DNA of 64,000 bases from assembly GCA_013398055.1 (NCBI GenBank), contig VZRS01012079.1:64747-128746 (forward strand), read 5' to 3'. The position numbers were made by a program, and so were the translations under genes. The stretch comes from Ifrita kowaldi (taxonomy: Eukaryota; Chordata; Aves; Passeriformes; Cinclosomatidae). Positions within the stretch are counted from its first letter, which is position 1, and every line of letters starts with the position of its first letter. Below are positions 50,549 through 61,600 of this stretch, piece by piece. The notes under the pieces were generated by a model. That model had not been told where the DNA came from. It saw only the letters and a program-made list of their open reading frames with translations, and ran no database searches.

Positions 50549-53500
50549 GTATGCTGAAACATGGCCTTGGTTTTCCCGGCTAAAGCTTGTGTTGCCTGAA
50601 GACTCACTGTACTTATGTCCTGGAATGTAGGAAAAGCAGCTTTTCGCAGCAGCGAGCAGTTGAGCCCATTCAGCATGGACTATGCCCGGTGAGAGTGTTG
50701 CTGTTGACTTTGGTAGGAAGAGGAGCAAGTGTTGCAATGGGACTTGCAGATTTCTAGGCCAGGCTGGATGGTCAGTCAGATTGCTTTGAAGCATGTCCAG
50801 AATTTCCTCTTGTGGTGGTGGTATCCAATTCACTGGCATTAGCAGCTGTCTGCATTCAGAAGCCGTACAGACTATTGCTAAGACAGTGTAGTGTCAAACT
50901 GTTCTGTACAGCCGACAAGATTTGTTCATGGTTCAAAGACCATGTAAGTTAAAAAGTGCTTTTTCCCATTAATTTGAGTGGGTTCTGAATACTAAGTACA
51001 GAATTGGACGGCTTAAGATAGATCCACCAGTTACATATGGTCACAATATTGATGAGGACCAAGTAGAAGGCAGTCCTCATTTCTTAAAGGACGACATTTT
51101 TGGTGTCACTCATCAAATATGATTTAGAAGCAAATAATGAAAGAAACAATTCCAACGTAAGTGAAATTGCAATATCTTACTCTGACCTTTCATCTTGGTA
51201 AACTATTCTATATGAAGGAGACAAGAACGTAGGGAGAAAAAAAGGTCCATTTTGCTTTCCAGCGCTGCAGTAGTTCTCGCCACGTGTTTGGAAGAGCCTC
51301 CATGTTATTTCAACCAGTCTTAGCTAGTAACAGCCCTTTGGGGGCATTTAAACAGCTGAACATTGTCAAACCATGAGACATTCCAACTTTTGTTTCCTAC
51401 TGAGAACTCAGTAGTACTGGGAACTACAGCTGTGCCAAGTGAGGGAGTCAGTTCAGTTTTACACAGTTTTTTAGAAAGGAAGGGTTTGTTATTTTAATAA
51501 TGATGATTTCCTTTATAATTTCCTTTCTATGATAATTTCCCTGTATTTTTTCAACACAGAACATTTCTTTCCACGTAATTTTGCAGATTTGCAATAAAAG
51601 AGAAATGTTGTTCTTCCAGTTTTACTGCCTTTTTCAGATGCAGACCTCTTTTCCCAAGGGATAAGGTTCTCCCTGCAGGATCAGGAATTTTTGAATTCTC
51701 CCGTGGAGGAAGTGAGAGTGACCACAAATGACCTCATCACTTGCATGCCAAAATGCTACTCCTTCCATCCTACCTTTCCCAAGGGCAGTTTGTAACTTAG
51801 GAGCAATAATTAATAAGATGGGACCAACACACCTAAATGCCTTTGCAAAACCATTAAGAGAATTAGAAAAAAGGAAAGACTTCTTTTTATACTTGAATGC
51901 AGTGTGATCCCAGACAGATGAGTCTTGAATTATAAGAAAATGTGAAATAGAGAAAAAGTTTATGACTGAAGTATGGAATTACGATTTAGGAAATCTTGGT
52001 TTAGTTTCAGCTTTTCCTTAGATTTCATGTTATGTAATTTCCCATTCTCCATTTGTAAACTGGGACCACATTTATTAAAACTACCAAGAGGCGAAAAGAG
52101 TTAATAAGCTGTGTTCGAACCTGGCCTGGTGTTCTGGCCATTTTTCAGGGATTGCAGAAACTCCTGCAGTTTCTTTTCCTCACAGGGGATCTCTGATGAC
52201 AAATCCATTTAGCCAGATTATTTTGATGGGAACTATTGAGCACTGAATGCTTTTGAAACTCTCTCCAATTAATGTGCAAGAGATCCTCATCTACTGTAAT
52301 GTTAACAGTCAAAGAGAAAGTTCTTTATGGAAAAAAGTAAACTGATTAAGATACATATTAAAAATAAATTTGTCATTGCTGGTGGTTGATTTTATCCTTT
52401 AATTCAAGACACACAGTCCATATGGAATTCCCAAATCCTTCTCATTATTTAATTGCAAGCATTTTCACAGCTGCTTTCATTTTGATGATGGAATATGTGT
52501 TGTGCATTAGGTGGAAGAACTATGACCAACTATGAAATAGTTTTATCATGGGATCAAGTGTCCTAACTGAAGCCTTGGAAATAAACTCTTTGAAGTTCTC
52601 GGAGATCCAGAACTACATCATATAGAGTACATTTGTTTTAGTTACAGTTTTTCTCAGAGCAGTATTTTAAAATAGAGAAAATGCTCAATTTTCCTGATTG
52701 AGATGATGATGATGATTATTTATATTATCCTAATTGAACCCTAATTGAGTATCATGATTCTTTTTATTTGTCTAGATTTCTTAAATACTTCAATTGATTA
52801 TTTCCCTGAGTGCTCACCAGATTTGTAGATTTTCCCTCTAGGGGATGTAAGTATAGATAGAATATTGATAAGGTTAAGAAGCAAATCTGAATCTGTAACT
52901 ACATTTAGGACAATTCATTTTAGAAACTCTAATGGCTGTTAGATTAGTTGTGAAGAATTATTAAAGGAGGATTAATTGGAATATTTGACTTTTTTTTCCT
53001 GCCAATGTAATCGCTTATGAAAACCATAATTGATCTGTTTTCTTTCAGTTTTTTTATAGTTCTGTACCTTTGCTTTTGTGTTTGTACAGTTGTAATATGA
53101 TTCAATTGCTAACTTATGTTTTAGTATTACACTACGTCTTGTGCTCCAAACTCAGGCTGTATAGTTTGCGTGTCAATATAGCTATATATTATGGAACTAA
53201 ATCCCTAAGGCTCTATTTCATGCAGTTAAATAATCCTTATCAATTATCAGAGATTGTAAAAGATTAATTCCAAGTCTATGAAATGTAAGATGGAGTTTAA
53301 TGGATTCTGGGGAAGACTGTGAATGCCCTTAAATAAAACTCAGTCCTGCCTAGAAGCCCATATTCAATGATTTTAGTGGGAAGTTACCTCCAGCTTGTGG
53401 TGTAATAGTTGATCTAAAGCAGATTCAGAAATCCCTGGACAAAATGTTTCTGTTGATTAATTCCATAGCAGATTGGGCCTCACAACTGCTTGCTTTTACT

Positions 53501-54236
53501 ACTTACGGTGGGAGTCTTTATTAATGCAAAAGTACTGAGCTGCTATATAAAATTTTTAGTGCGTGTGTTGTGATTATGGACAGATGTTTTTAAGAAATTC
53601 CAGACGTTTAAAAAACTGAAGTAAGGAAAAGCCATGGCTGCCTAGAAGCTGTTTTTAAGTAAATGAGGTATGTTTTTTTGCTCCAGTGAGTAGGTTTGAT
53701 TATATTTCAGTATGGAGGCATTCTGTATCTCAGAAGCCTGACAGGTGGTATATGACTGAACACCTTTACCTAGCAAAATATTTGCAATCAAAAGTTTTCT
53801 ATCTATTTCTGTGACCCATAGTAAATATAGGTGATGGAGAGTAAGCATTTGGACAGCTTGGAGGTAACTTCCCAGTTCAGTTCACAACCCCTGCCATCTG
53901 TTCAGAGCACATGGTTAATGTCTTGATAAGACCAATAAACATTCCCTCTTCTGACTGGTAAAGGCACAATTCTTTTATTTGGTGCTCTGCCTCATAAAAC
54001 AAAGAGTTCAGTATGACAGCAGTTTTACTGTTTTTCATAACTGCCTCAATTCATGTTTGTACCTGCAAGGTTCTTCAGAAGTAATGATGACAAGTCTGTC
54101 AACTTAACTCTTCTCCTCTCTGGTACCACTAATAATGCAGAAGATTGCCACAATCTCCTTGTTGTATTTGGAGAATATATTCAGTGGCTTGTCTGCTTTG
54201 AAAGGCAAGTTCTTTACCACTTATCTTCTTTCCCAG
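50549..54236 (+). other. CA8: CA8 intron 2
   Basis: This is the sequence between the donor of exon 2 and the acceptor of exon 3, about 3.7 kb. It is AT-rich with a short (GAT)5 microsatellite at 52702-52716. I recognise no CR1, SINE, RNA gene or further exon in it. The open frames inside it are short and show no family resemblance. Confidence 0.85.
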
Positions 54237-54361
54237 TGTTAATAGGGGGGCCATTACCTCGGGGACATGAGTTTGAACTACATGATGTTCGATTTCACTG
54301 GGGGAGAGAAAACCAGCGTGGTTCTGAACACACGGTTAATTTTAAGGCCTTTCCCATGGAG
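54237..54361 (+). CDS. CA8: CA8 exon 3 (carbonic anhydrase-related protein VIII), partial gene
   Basis: This exon reads V-LIGGPLPRGHEFELHDVRF, then HWGRENQRGSEHTVN and FKAFPME. The acceptor is TTTCCCAG at 54229-54236 and the donor is GTAAGA from 54362. The first two bases complete the valine codon opened by the last base of exon 2, and the exon ends in phase 0, as expected before the exon starting LHLIHWN. In catalytic alpha-carbonic anhydrases this segment reads H-x-H-W-G and supplies two of the three zinc-binding histidines. Here the first is arginine (VRFHWG), the known reason CA8 has no CO2 hydration activity. The third zinc histidine would be in exon 4, outside the window. The upstream part of the open frame (54053-54236) is intron sequence. 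Next to exon 2 it forms a coherent gene model with a 3.7-kb intron. Confidence 0.96.
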
Positions 54362-55534
54362 GTAAGAGTGGGCTGCATTGTATAACACCCGTGAAATGCA
54401 AAAGATTTTATTTCATAGCCTGAACTCTTGGTAGCCTGAAAGCAACTTCCTTTTAGCTCAGCATGCTTTCTGTTTCAACCGCAAAGCCATCTTCCTGAGG
54501 TGTGCTTTAGTGCAGGTAAATTAGGATATGCATCTGGAATAGAATGCCTCCAGCACTCATCACATTGTATGATTAATTGGTCATAAAGTTAACCTGCAGA
54601 ATTATTAACTTCTTTCTTATTAGTGTTCTAACAAGATCTGCTATTTCAACACTTCCTATGTCACCTTGACTAATAGCTATAGATGGAGAGAACTAGCCAC
54701 TGGAAATATTTCCATGGTGAGTAATCACAATTTAGGTCAATTTGGAGTAAGTGTAGAGCAATTTGTTCATGAAACAGCTTTACAGACTTGAAAATTGAAG
54801 ATTATGTGATAGTCCTGTGTATATTCTGCAAGATCTCAAAGAAGTACGAGATTTTGAAATAAAAGCAAAGTGATAATACAGTCTTAAAAAATTCGGCTGC
54901 TCATGGGGTTCGTGTCATAGGCAACACAAAATGCTTGGTCCTATTTCTCCTGCCCTCCAACAGCAGTTTGTCTCATTACTTCACTCCCCACTGTCCCATT
55001 GCTTACACCTGTCAAGGAATGGCTTGGAGTATCCCTTAGATCCTGGGCTGCAAGACTAGTTTTAACAGACACCAACCCTGATGTTTGATGACTTCAGCTT
55101 TGCATCTTTTATTTCATTTGTTGTGCACTATTTGTTTTAAAGAAAGTCAAGATTTTTCAGAGTTCTTTAAGTTATTTTTGCCTTATTTATCCATCATAAT
55201 TCCTCTTGAGTCCGAAACTGTTTCTTTTTTTCACTGTGCTCAGGGGTAGAAATTTATTATTGTAGTGTTCATGAGTGCCTGACTACTGGAATAGAACTGT
55301 CTTATGGAAAAGACTATAAAGATATTAAAGAACATTAAAGCAACTACTGCAGAACTAAGAGTAAAAATCTTGTGGACTTACATCATCAGTGTAATTCTTA
55401 GGGTTGTTGAAATAGTCTCTTTCATAGTTGTGGGTCAAATTCTGGTCTCTGCTATTTGCTATTTTGCACTGGTCCATCACGACTCCCCATACATTTACTC
55501 ATAGGGGGTTTTGAGGTTGAATTGACTCAGGTCA

Positions 55535-55645
55535 TGGAATCATTTAGATTGGAAAAGACCTTTAAGGTCAAAAAGTCCAACCGGAAACCTAATACTGCCA
55601 CAGTCCTCCCCTAAACCATGTCCCTAAGTGCCACATCTATGTGTA
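55535..55645 (-). mobile_element. CR1 LINE 3' tail fragment
   Basis: The + strand reads GGAATCATTTAGATTGGAAA, then AGACCTTTAAGGTCAAAAAGTC and CCATGTCCCTAAGTGCCACA. This is the familiar reverse complement of the 3' end of an avian CR1 subfamily. Only about 110 bp remain, which is typical of 5' truncation during target-primed insertion. Confidence 0.7.
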
Positions 55646-56636
55646 GATCCCCTCTGCAGGTTGATTCCAGGCAGGTCCTGGAAATGCAGAATTGCTTGAA
55701 TGGGTAAGACTCATCAACCAAAGGGAAGACAAGGGAATGACTTCTGCATCCTAGTTACCTGGCATAATATATACAATATGATTTATATGGGCAGTAAGGC
55801 CTTCAGGATACTGCAGTGTTCCCCTGAGGCAGGAAGTAGCCAATTCATTATGAAATAGCTCTGCTTAGTGCTTTTCTTCGAGGCTGATCCAGCATGCGGT
55901 GGTCGGGAAATATTGATATGAACTACGCTGAGAATGGTACTTGGGAGTCTATCAGGGTTTCCTGTCTCTTTGTTTATTAAGGATCACTTGCAAACAGTCT
56001 TGGTGCTATGTGGGAACAGTCTATTGGTAATCTGCAGAAAACCTCGAATTATCTACTCCAGATCAGTCCAGAGAAAAATATGCTTGACCCAGAGACACAA
56101 AACAACAAACTTAATAAGTCATGAAGGGATTTCATCCTTCACCTACTTTGAAAGCAGTACAACAGCTGCACAAACAGAATTCTGTCACAGTTGAAGAACA
56201 TCACCTGGAGGCGAGCAAGGCAGTGTTTTTCTGTTTCTTGCATCTAAGCAGCTTTCAACTAAACTCTAATTTCCAAGGAATACTTACTGACGCAAAAATT
56301 CTCTAGCAGAAAAACCTGATTCATAATGCACTTTAAGTACAGTGTGAATGTTTCATTTTGTAAACAAGATAAATTCTTATGGCAGAAAATGACCAGTTCA
56401 CCATCTTCTGCCTCAGGTTGCAAGAAAGTGCAGAGCAGTTTGTTTGACAGATAAACTGCATTTCCTTCTGCTGTATGCACAAAGAGCTGTTATATTAATT
56501 CCTTCTCAAATTGTCCAGATCAAATATTATACTTGAGGAATAATAAAACGGGTGCTCGTGGCCACTGTAAATGTTTATGTAGTACACCTGAGATTCCAGC
56601 ATGGAAGCTTTGCTGTTTCCATTCCAGGCATAGTCC

Positions 56637-56655
56637 TTTTTTTTTTTTTTTTTTT
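56637..56655. repeat. Poly-T run in CA8 intron 3
   Basis: Nineteen consecutive T; possibly the A tail of an unrecognised antisense retroposed copy, but no body is visible beside it. Confidence 0.9.
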
Positions 56656-56764
56656 GTACAATGGCTTTGATCAACAGACCAGGAAATCTTATTCTCTTAG
56701 CTTTAAACATTGGCATTTGTTGGAAATATTCTGTATGTATATTTGCCTTGATTTTTACTGGGTT

Positions 56765-56919
56765 TCACAGATTCACAGAATATCCTGACTTGGAAGGGAC
56801 CCACATCACTCAATGAAGGGATTATCAAGTCCAGCTCTTAAGTAAATGGCCCATATGGGGATTGATCACACAATCCTGGTGTTACAAGTACCATGCTCTA
56901 ATCAGCTGAGCTAAGTTTG
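56765..56919 (-). mobile_element. tRNA-derived SINE with CR1 tail, TguSINE1-like
   Basis: On the minus strand the head (about 56919 to 56848) folds like a tRNA. It has an intact pol III A box, TAGCTCAGCTG (56903-56913), and a B box matching GWTCRANNC (GATCAATCC, 56859-56867). The anticodon loop is CTTGTAA, with TGT at 56884-56886. Overall the head is closest to tRNA-Ile, with changes in the anticodon loop. The 3' part is a CR1 LINE tail ending in the ATTCTGTGAATCTGTG type of repeat (56765-56780). A tRNA-Ile head joined to a CR1 tail is the published structure of passerine TguSINE1, presumed to be moved by CR1 reverse transcriptase. The copy lies inside CA8 intron 3, antisense to the gene. The family name rests on recalled structure, not on an alignment. 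Confidence 0.75.
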
Positions 56920-58043
56920 TTGGTTACTGAACAGAAACAGCAACTGATGCCTATTTTGGCTACATCCAAGCAATCTGGTGTCGTTTAGGCTTTTGTACAA
57001 AATAAGCTGGCATTTGTTTGTGAGCCAGTGCATGCCTAGAAATACGTTGAGCACCAAGTGCATAAGTCTGGGTCTTTTTCAAGTGTAACAAATCTAGTAG
57101 GACATTTTCCTAAGGAACTAGAAATTATTTCCATGGAAAATGATGAGGACTCTCCTCTCTTTATGAGAGGAAAACAAGGCGATAAGCAGTAATATGAAAA
57201 TGGAAGTGCTCGGTTTAAGTGGGTACATTAACAACAGAACAGCTTGGCCTAGATCATACACTCTGCTACGCTGTTTTAAAACCTGAGCAGTCCTACAGAA
57301 ATCAGCTTTTAGTTTGAAGAGATCTGAGATGACTATCCAAGACTAATTATTGACTGGAGCAGCCATCTGGTTTTTTTAGGGCTGAGGACTATACGGCTTT
57401 ATTTTATTACACTGGACAAAATAGTTGTGTAACAGCTTCAGATTATTGGTGTAACGACCTTTGTAAAAGATGACTTTGAAAAAGAGTGTAAGTTTTCAAA
57501 GTTTGGAAGACCAATCTTCAATTACTTCCTTAGTCTCTTCATCTTTGGTACCATAACTTCTTTTATAGAAGTTAGGCAATATTCTGTGTTAGTTGGGTAA
57601 TATCCCATGTTTCTTAATGCAAAAATTCATGACTTCTTACTACACGGCTGGAGCCTTTGCATGTGGTTAGGATGTGTAGGTTGATGGGGCATTTGGTTAG
57701 ACTACAAAGCTTGTGTAACCTCTGGAACAGCTTCTTGAACTAATACATATTGCTGAAAAATGTTGTTCATGAGGCTTGGAGGCTGAGTTGTTTTTTCATT
57801 TTTATATGGAGTTCAGCAAAGATGTGCTTTCCACCTTCCTTGACTGAAGACACCAGAGTGTAGACAGTGATATGCCAGTGTTTTCATTTTCACTGAAAAG
57901 TCTTTGTTTGCAGTAAGTCAGGAAAGCAGGACAAAACAATAAATAGTTGTCAAAAGTAAATATTGTTGCACCTCTTTTTAAACCAAGGAAAAGCAGAGCA
58001 CTGTACATACCAATACTCCTCTCTCTTTCCCATGGAAACAAGA

Positions 58044-58342
58044 GCTTGAAGGCCGTTCTTGCCCTTTGGCCAGAAATTGGAAGGAGACATTTGTGCGACT
58101 TTCTCCAGAAATCTTTCTCACCAAGTACTTCTACTGCATGTAAAACAGTGCTACTTTGCCTTTTGGCCAAAGTAATGTTGACCACGACATATGCTAAATG
58201 TTTAGTGATGGTCTTGACATTGAGAGACTGTTTCTTGCCGGCAAATGGAACAGGATACCAAATATCTGTGCTTTACAGTACAAATTTCCACAGAGCAGTG
58301 AAATCCACATTTACACATGTGCTTTACCTGAAGCTGATTTAG
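58044..58342. repeat. 299-bp tandem duplication, unit 1
   Basis: This unit, starting GCTTGAAGGCCGTTCTTGCC, is followed without any spacer by a second copy. I compared the two base by base and saw no difference. It lies in CA8 intron 3. The open frames crossing it look like a repeated protein, but 299 is not a multiple of three and the frames show no known domain, so they are chance frames. Confidence 0.95.
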
Positions 58343-58641
58343 GCTTGAAGGCCGTTCTTGCCCTTTGGCCAGAAATTGGAAGGAGACATTTGTGCGACTT
58401 TCTCCAGAAATCTTTCTCACCAAGTACTTCTACTGCATGTAAAACAGTGCTACTTTGCCTTTTGGCCAAAGTAATGTTGACCACGACATATGCTAAATGT
58501 TTAGTGATGGTCTTGACATTGAGAGACTGTTTCTTGCCGGCAAATGGAACAGGATACCAAATATCTGTGCTTTACAGTACAAATTTCCACAGAGCAGTGA
58601 AATCCACATTTACACATGTGCTTTACCTGAAGCTGATTTAG
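58343..58641. repeat. 299-bp tandem duplication, unit 2
   Basis: This is the second, apparently identical copy of the preceding 299 bp. It ends with CTGATTTAG just before GTGTAGGATAG, where similarity to unit 1 stops. The lack of any difference means either a very recent duplication or an assembly artefact. There is no N at the junction. Confidence 0.95.
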
Positions 58642-61600
58642 GTGTAGGATAGAGAGGAAACCATTTGGCATCTTTATTCTTCTCCTTGATGCCAAGGATA
58701 TGGGTTGGAGAAGAAGGAAAAGCAAATGAAGAACTAATGAAACTGACTCTTTCCCTTACCTTTGATATATAACATGGAGATAGAGGAGGACAGGAATTGC
58801 AAATTGCTGCTATTTCTTTTTATTGTTAACAAACTGAAGTAGGAGCAAAAATGACTTCCCATTGTATCTGGTCTCTGTATAAATGCAGCTTATTATAGTG
58901 CTGGGCTGAATGAACTTACAGTCAAAAAAGAAATGAAAGCCAGCAGGAGAAAGTGAATCACATGGTAACATCAATACTGGTTTATGGAAAAGAAAAAGTT
59001 TTCACTACTTCTGAAATGAAGGGAAACAGGGAGAAATATGCCTTAAAGTTGTCTCTTCCTCTTAGTTACTCAAGTGGTGGTGTGACCATAATGGCACAGT
59101 TTTTTCCAGGCTGCTGCTCTGAAATAAAACTGTATCAGGGAAAATAAAAAGGTTCCTTTCACCACTTGCAATATAACCAGGAAGATAATTCTCTGTAATC
59201 CATCCTCTTTAAAATGTAGGATTACATTAGCTGTGAACCATGTGAAAGCTCTCAGTAGGAGTGGGCTGGCAGAAAATAATCTAAAAAATGTTTCCAAGAT
59301 GTCCAGGAAGATTAAAAACTATTATTGTCCGTCCTACATTTTTTGAGTAGAACAGAAGAAAATCCAGTTGCTGGAAGGACCAGAATCAGTTCTGGACAGG
59401 AATAAAAGCTGTTCCAGTCTGTTGCATAACGAAGAGCAGACTAATTAATTCAGTAGACTCTTCCAGAGTAACTGAAATACCTGCTGCAATGAAGGTAACA
59501 TAATGCAAAACACATATGCTACCCTCGATTTGATTTAAACCATGAAGTGTTCCTTTCTTAACGAGAAACGGTGCCTAAAGGACTCATCTAACAGAGTTAA
59601 AGCTTTAGGGCTTCAGGTTAGGCTTTTAACATTACACTTACCTACTAAAGTCTTCACAGTCCTCAGCACGAGGTTTTCTCTGTGCCTGGCTCTGAAATCA
59701 GATATCTGCAGACAGTACACCCATTTTCTGGCATTTCTTGAGGGAAGGTATCATGCTTTCAACACAGAAATTTATTTTTTTGCCAACTTTTAATATTCTT
59801 TGCCAATACTATTTAACCTTGCCATCTCTTTTAATCATTTTCTTATTACTTTATCTGGGCTAAAAAATGAACCCCGAGTATTTGTAACTGTAATAGAAGG
59901 CCTGGGAAACAGTGTGCTTGCCAGCATGTCTCTCCCTCTTTAGTCAGAGACCTACAAGCTACAGAAGGACTGGGTAGGTGTGAATGGCAAGCAGAATTTA
60001 AACCATGATGACAGTTTCTTTAATAGGACTATGACCCAAGTAATAAACTCTAGAAGATAAACAAAGGAGTAAATCCTGTTGCTTTAGTTGGTTGCATTGA
60101 TTGCCTGCTTGTGAAAAAAATAATTAATTCCACTCACGTTGGCAGCACAAGACCTTTGAATGAAGGATATCTTGCCTAGGCACTCATGAATTTAACAGGA
60201 AGCAAAAAGAGCAGATTCCAGAAGAGTTTATGTAGCATCATGCTGAGGTCTGGAACTCTACTCAGAAGTTGTCCAAGTTTTCTGGCGGAAAAATAACTTG
60301 TTGCTAATAGTCTTGGACAATCTTCTAAATTTTGGAATCATTGCAGGTGAACATTCCTGGCTGTGATTAAACACAGTGTGCCTTATAAGGAAATGATGAC
60401 ATTCATGTAATAGCAATATCCTTGACAGGTTATGAGTAAGAGTAATAATTGTTTAAAGTAGATATTTTCATTGGACAATATCTAATTTTTGAGGACAGAA
60501 TTGTGGAAAAACACAGGAAAATCATGCCAATATTTAAACAGATGTTTCCAGGTTTGTTTTCTAAATCTCAGTGATTTCTACAAAAGCAATTTTTTATAAG
60601 TTATGTAGATGCCATTTAGGAATGTAACAATAATACTTAGTTTTACACAGCACTCCATGGGCAAAATTTGTCTTAGCACCAAGTCAGTGTTGTGTTATTG
60701 TGTTATGTAGGATCCTAGCCCCAAATGTGCAGGTCATTAAGTATTTTTCTGAATTTTTCTATGTACCATTCACTCTGCAATCCCCTAATTGATGTGACTT
60801 CTGCTGGGACTTTTTGTGGTGGGACAAAACTGTGAGATCTTTGTCTCCTCCCAATATACGGGGAAATACAAAACCAGCTACGAGATAAAGAAAAAATTAC
60901 CATCATTGTAAAAGCACACATGATCATCTTATGACTCCTGAGATTGCTAGTGCTTTAAGTTCTTTCAGTGTTACATTTTTATTGTTGTTGAGAGTTAATT
61001 TCACCTAAGTAGGCACATGCAGTCTCTAGAGTATACTTTGTTTTTGGGTAATTTGCCAGTCTGAGCTTTGATTGACCCTTGTTTTGCTCATTCACATATA
61101 GTTTTAATTTTTCAGGAATGCATCTATGTGCTTTCTGTTGTGAATTCTTGAAAGTAGGTGCAAAAATGGGCTGATGTACTAGCACAAACATGCTTTTATC
61201 TTGTCTAACATCTGAAAAAAATTTAAGCCCTGTGGAAAAAGGTACACATCTTTAGAGGTAGCAAATGTGATTTCCCTTCTGTGTAAAATCTGCAATATAT
61301 TTATTGGATTGTAGAAGATGTACGAGCTGACAGACACCAGGTCAAAGAAGAGTGGTGTTAAAAGTGTGTACTGAAGCCTCTTTATCCTTTTGTCTGTTTT
61401 TTAAGAGTGATTTGAGTTTTGTGTGGAGAAGCTTTGTGGCCCATATGCACCTAAACCACTTTTGAGGTGGCAGTTGCAGCCATCTGTGATTTGTAACTTC
61501 TACCAGGATGGAGAATTTCAGTATTCATTGGAGAAATAAATAGTTCAAACTCAAAATGACTAGGCAGAATAGGACAAACTAATAGGAAAAAACTTGCAAG

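Noticed and set aside
50549..50583. Continuation of the exon 2 frame past the donor
   Set aside because: A good GTATGC donor and matching phase with exon 3 show that this is intron read-through.
54053..54236. Upstream part of the open frame containing exon 3
   Set aside because: The acceptor at 54235-54236 and the known CA8 exon boundary place this in intron 2.
56848..56919. A functional tRNA gene on the minus strand (TGT anticodon)
   Set aside because: The 5' acceptor strand is degraded, one anticodon-stem pair is mismatched, and the 3' side continues directly into a CR1 tail, so it is a SINE head.
58198..58641. 147-codon frame that looks like a repeated protein together with the frame at 57947-58342
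   Set aside because: The repetition comes from the 299-bp DNA duplication inside an intron. The period is not a multiple of three and no protein family is recognisable.
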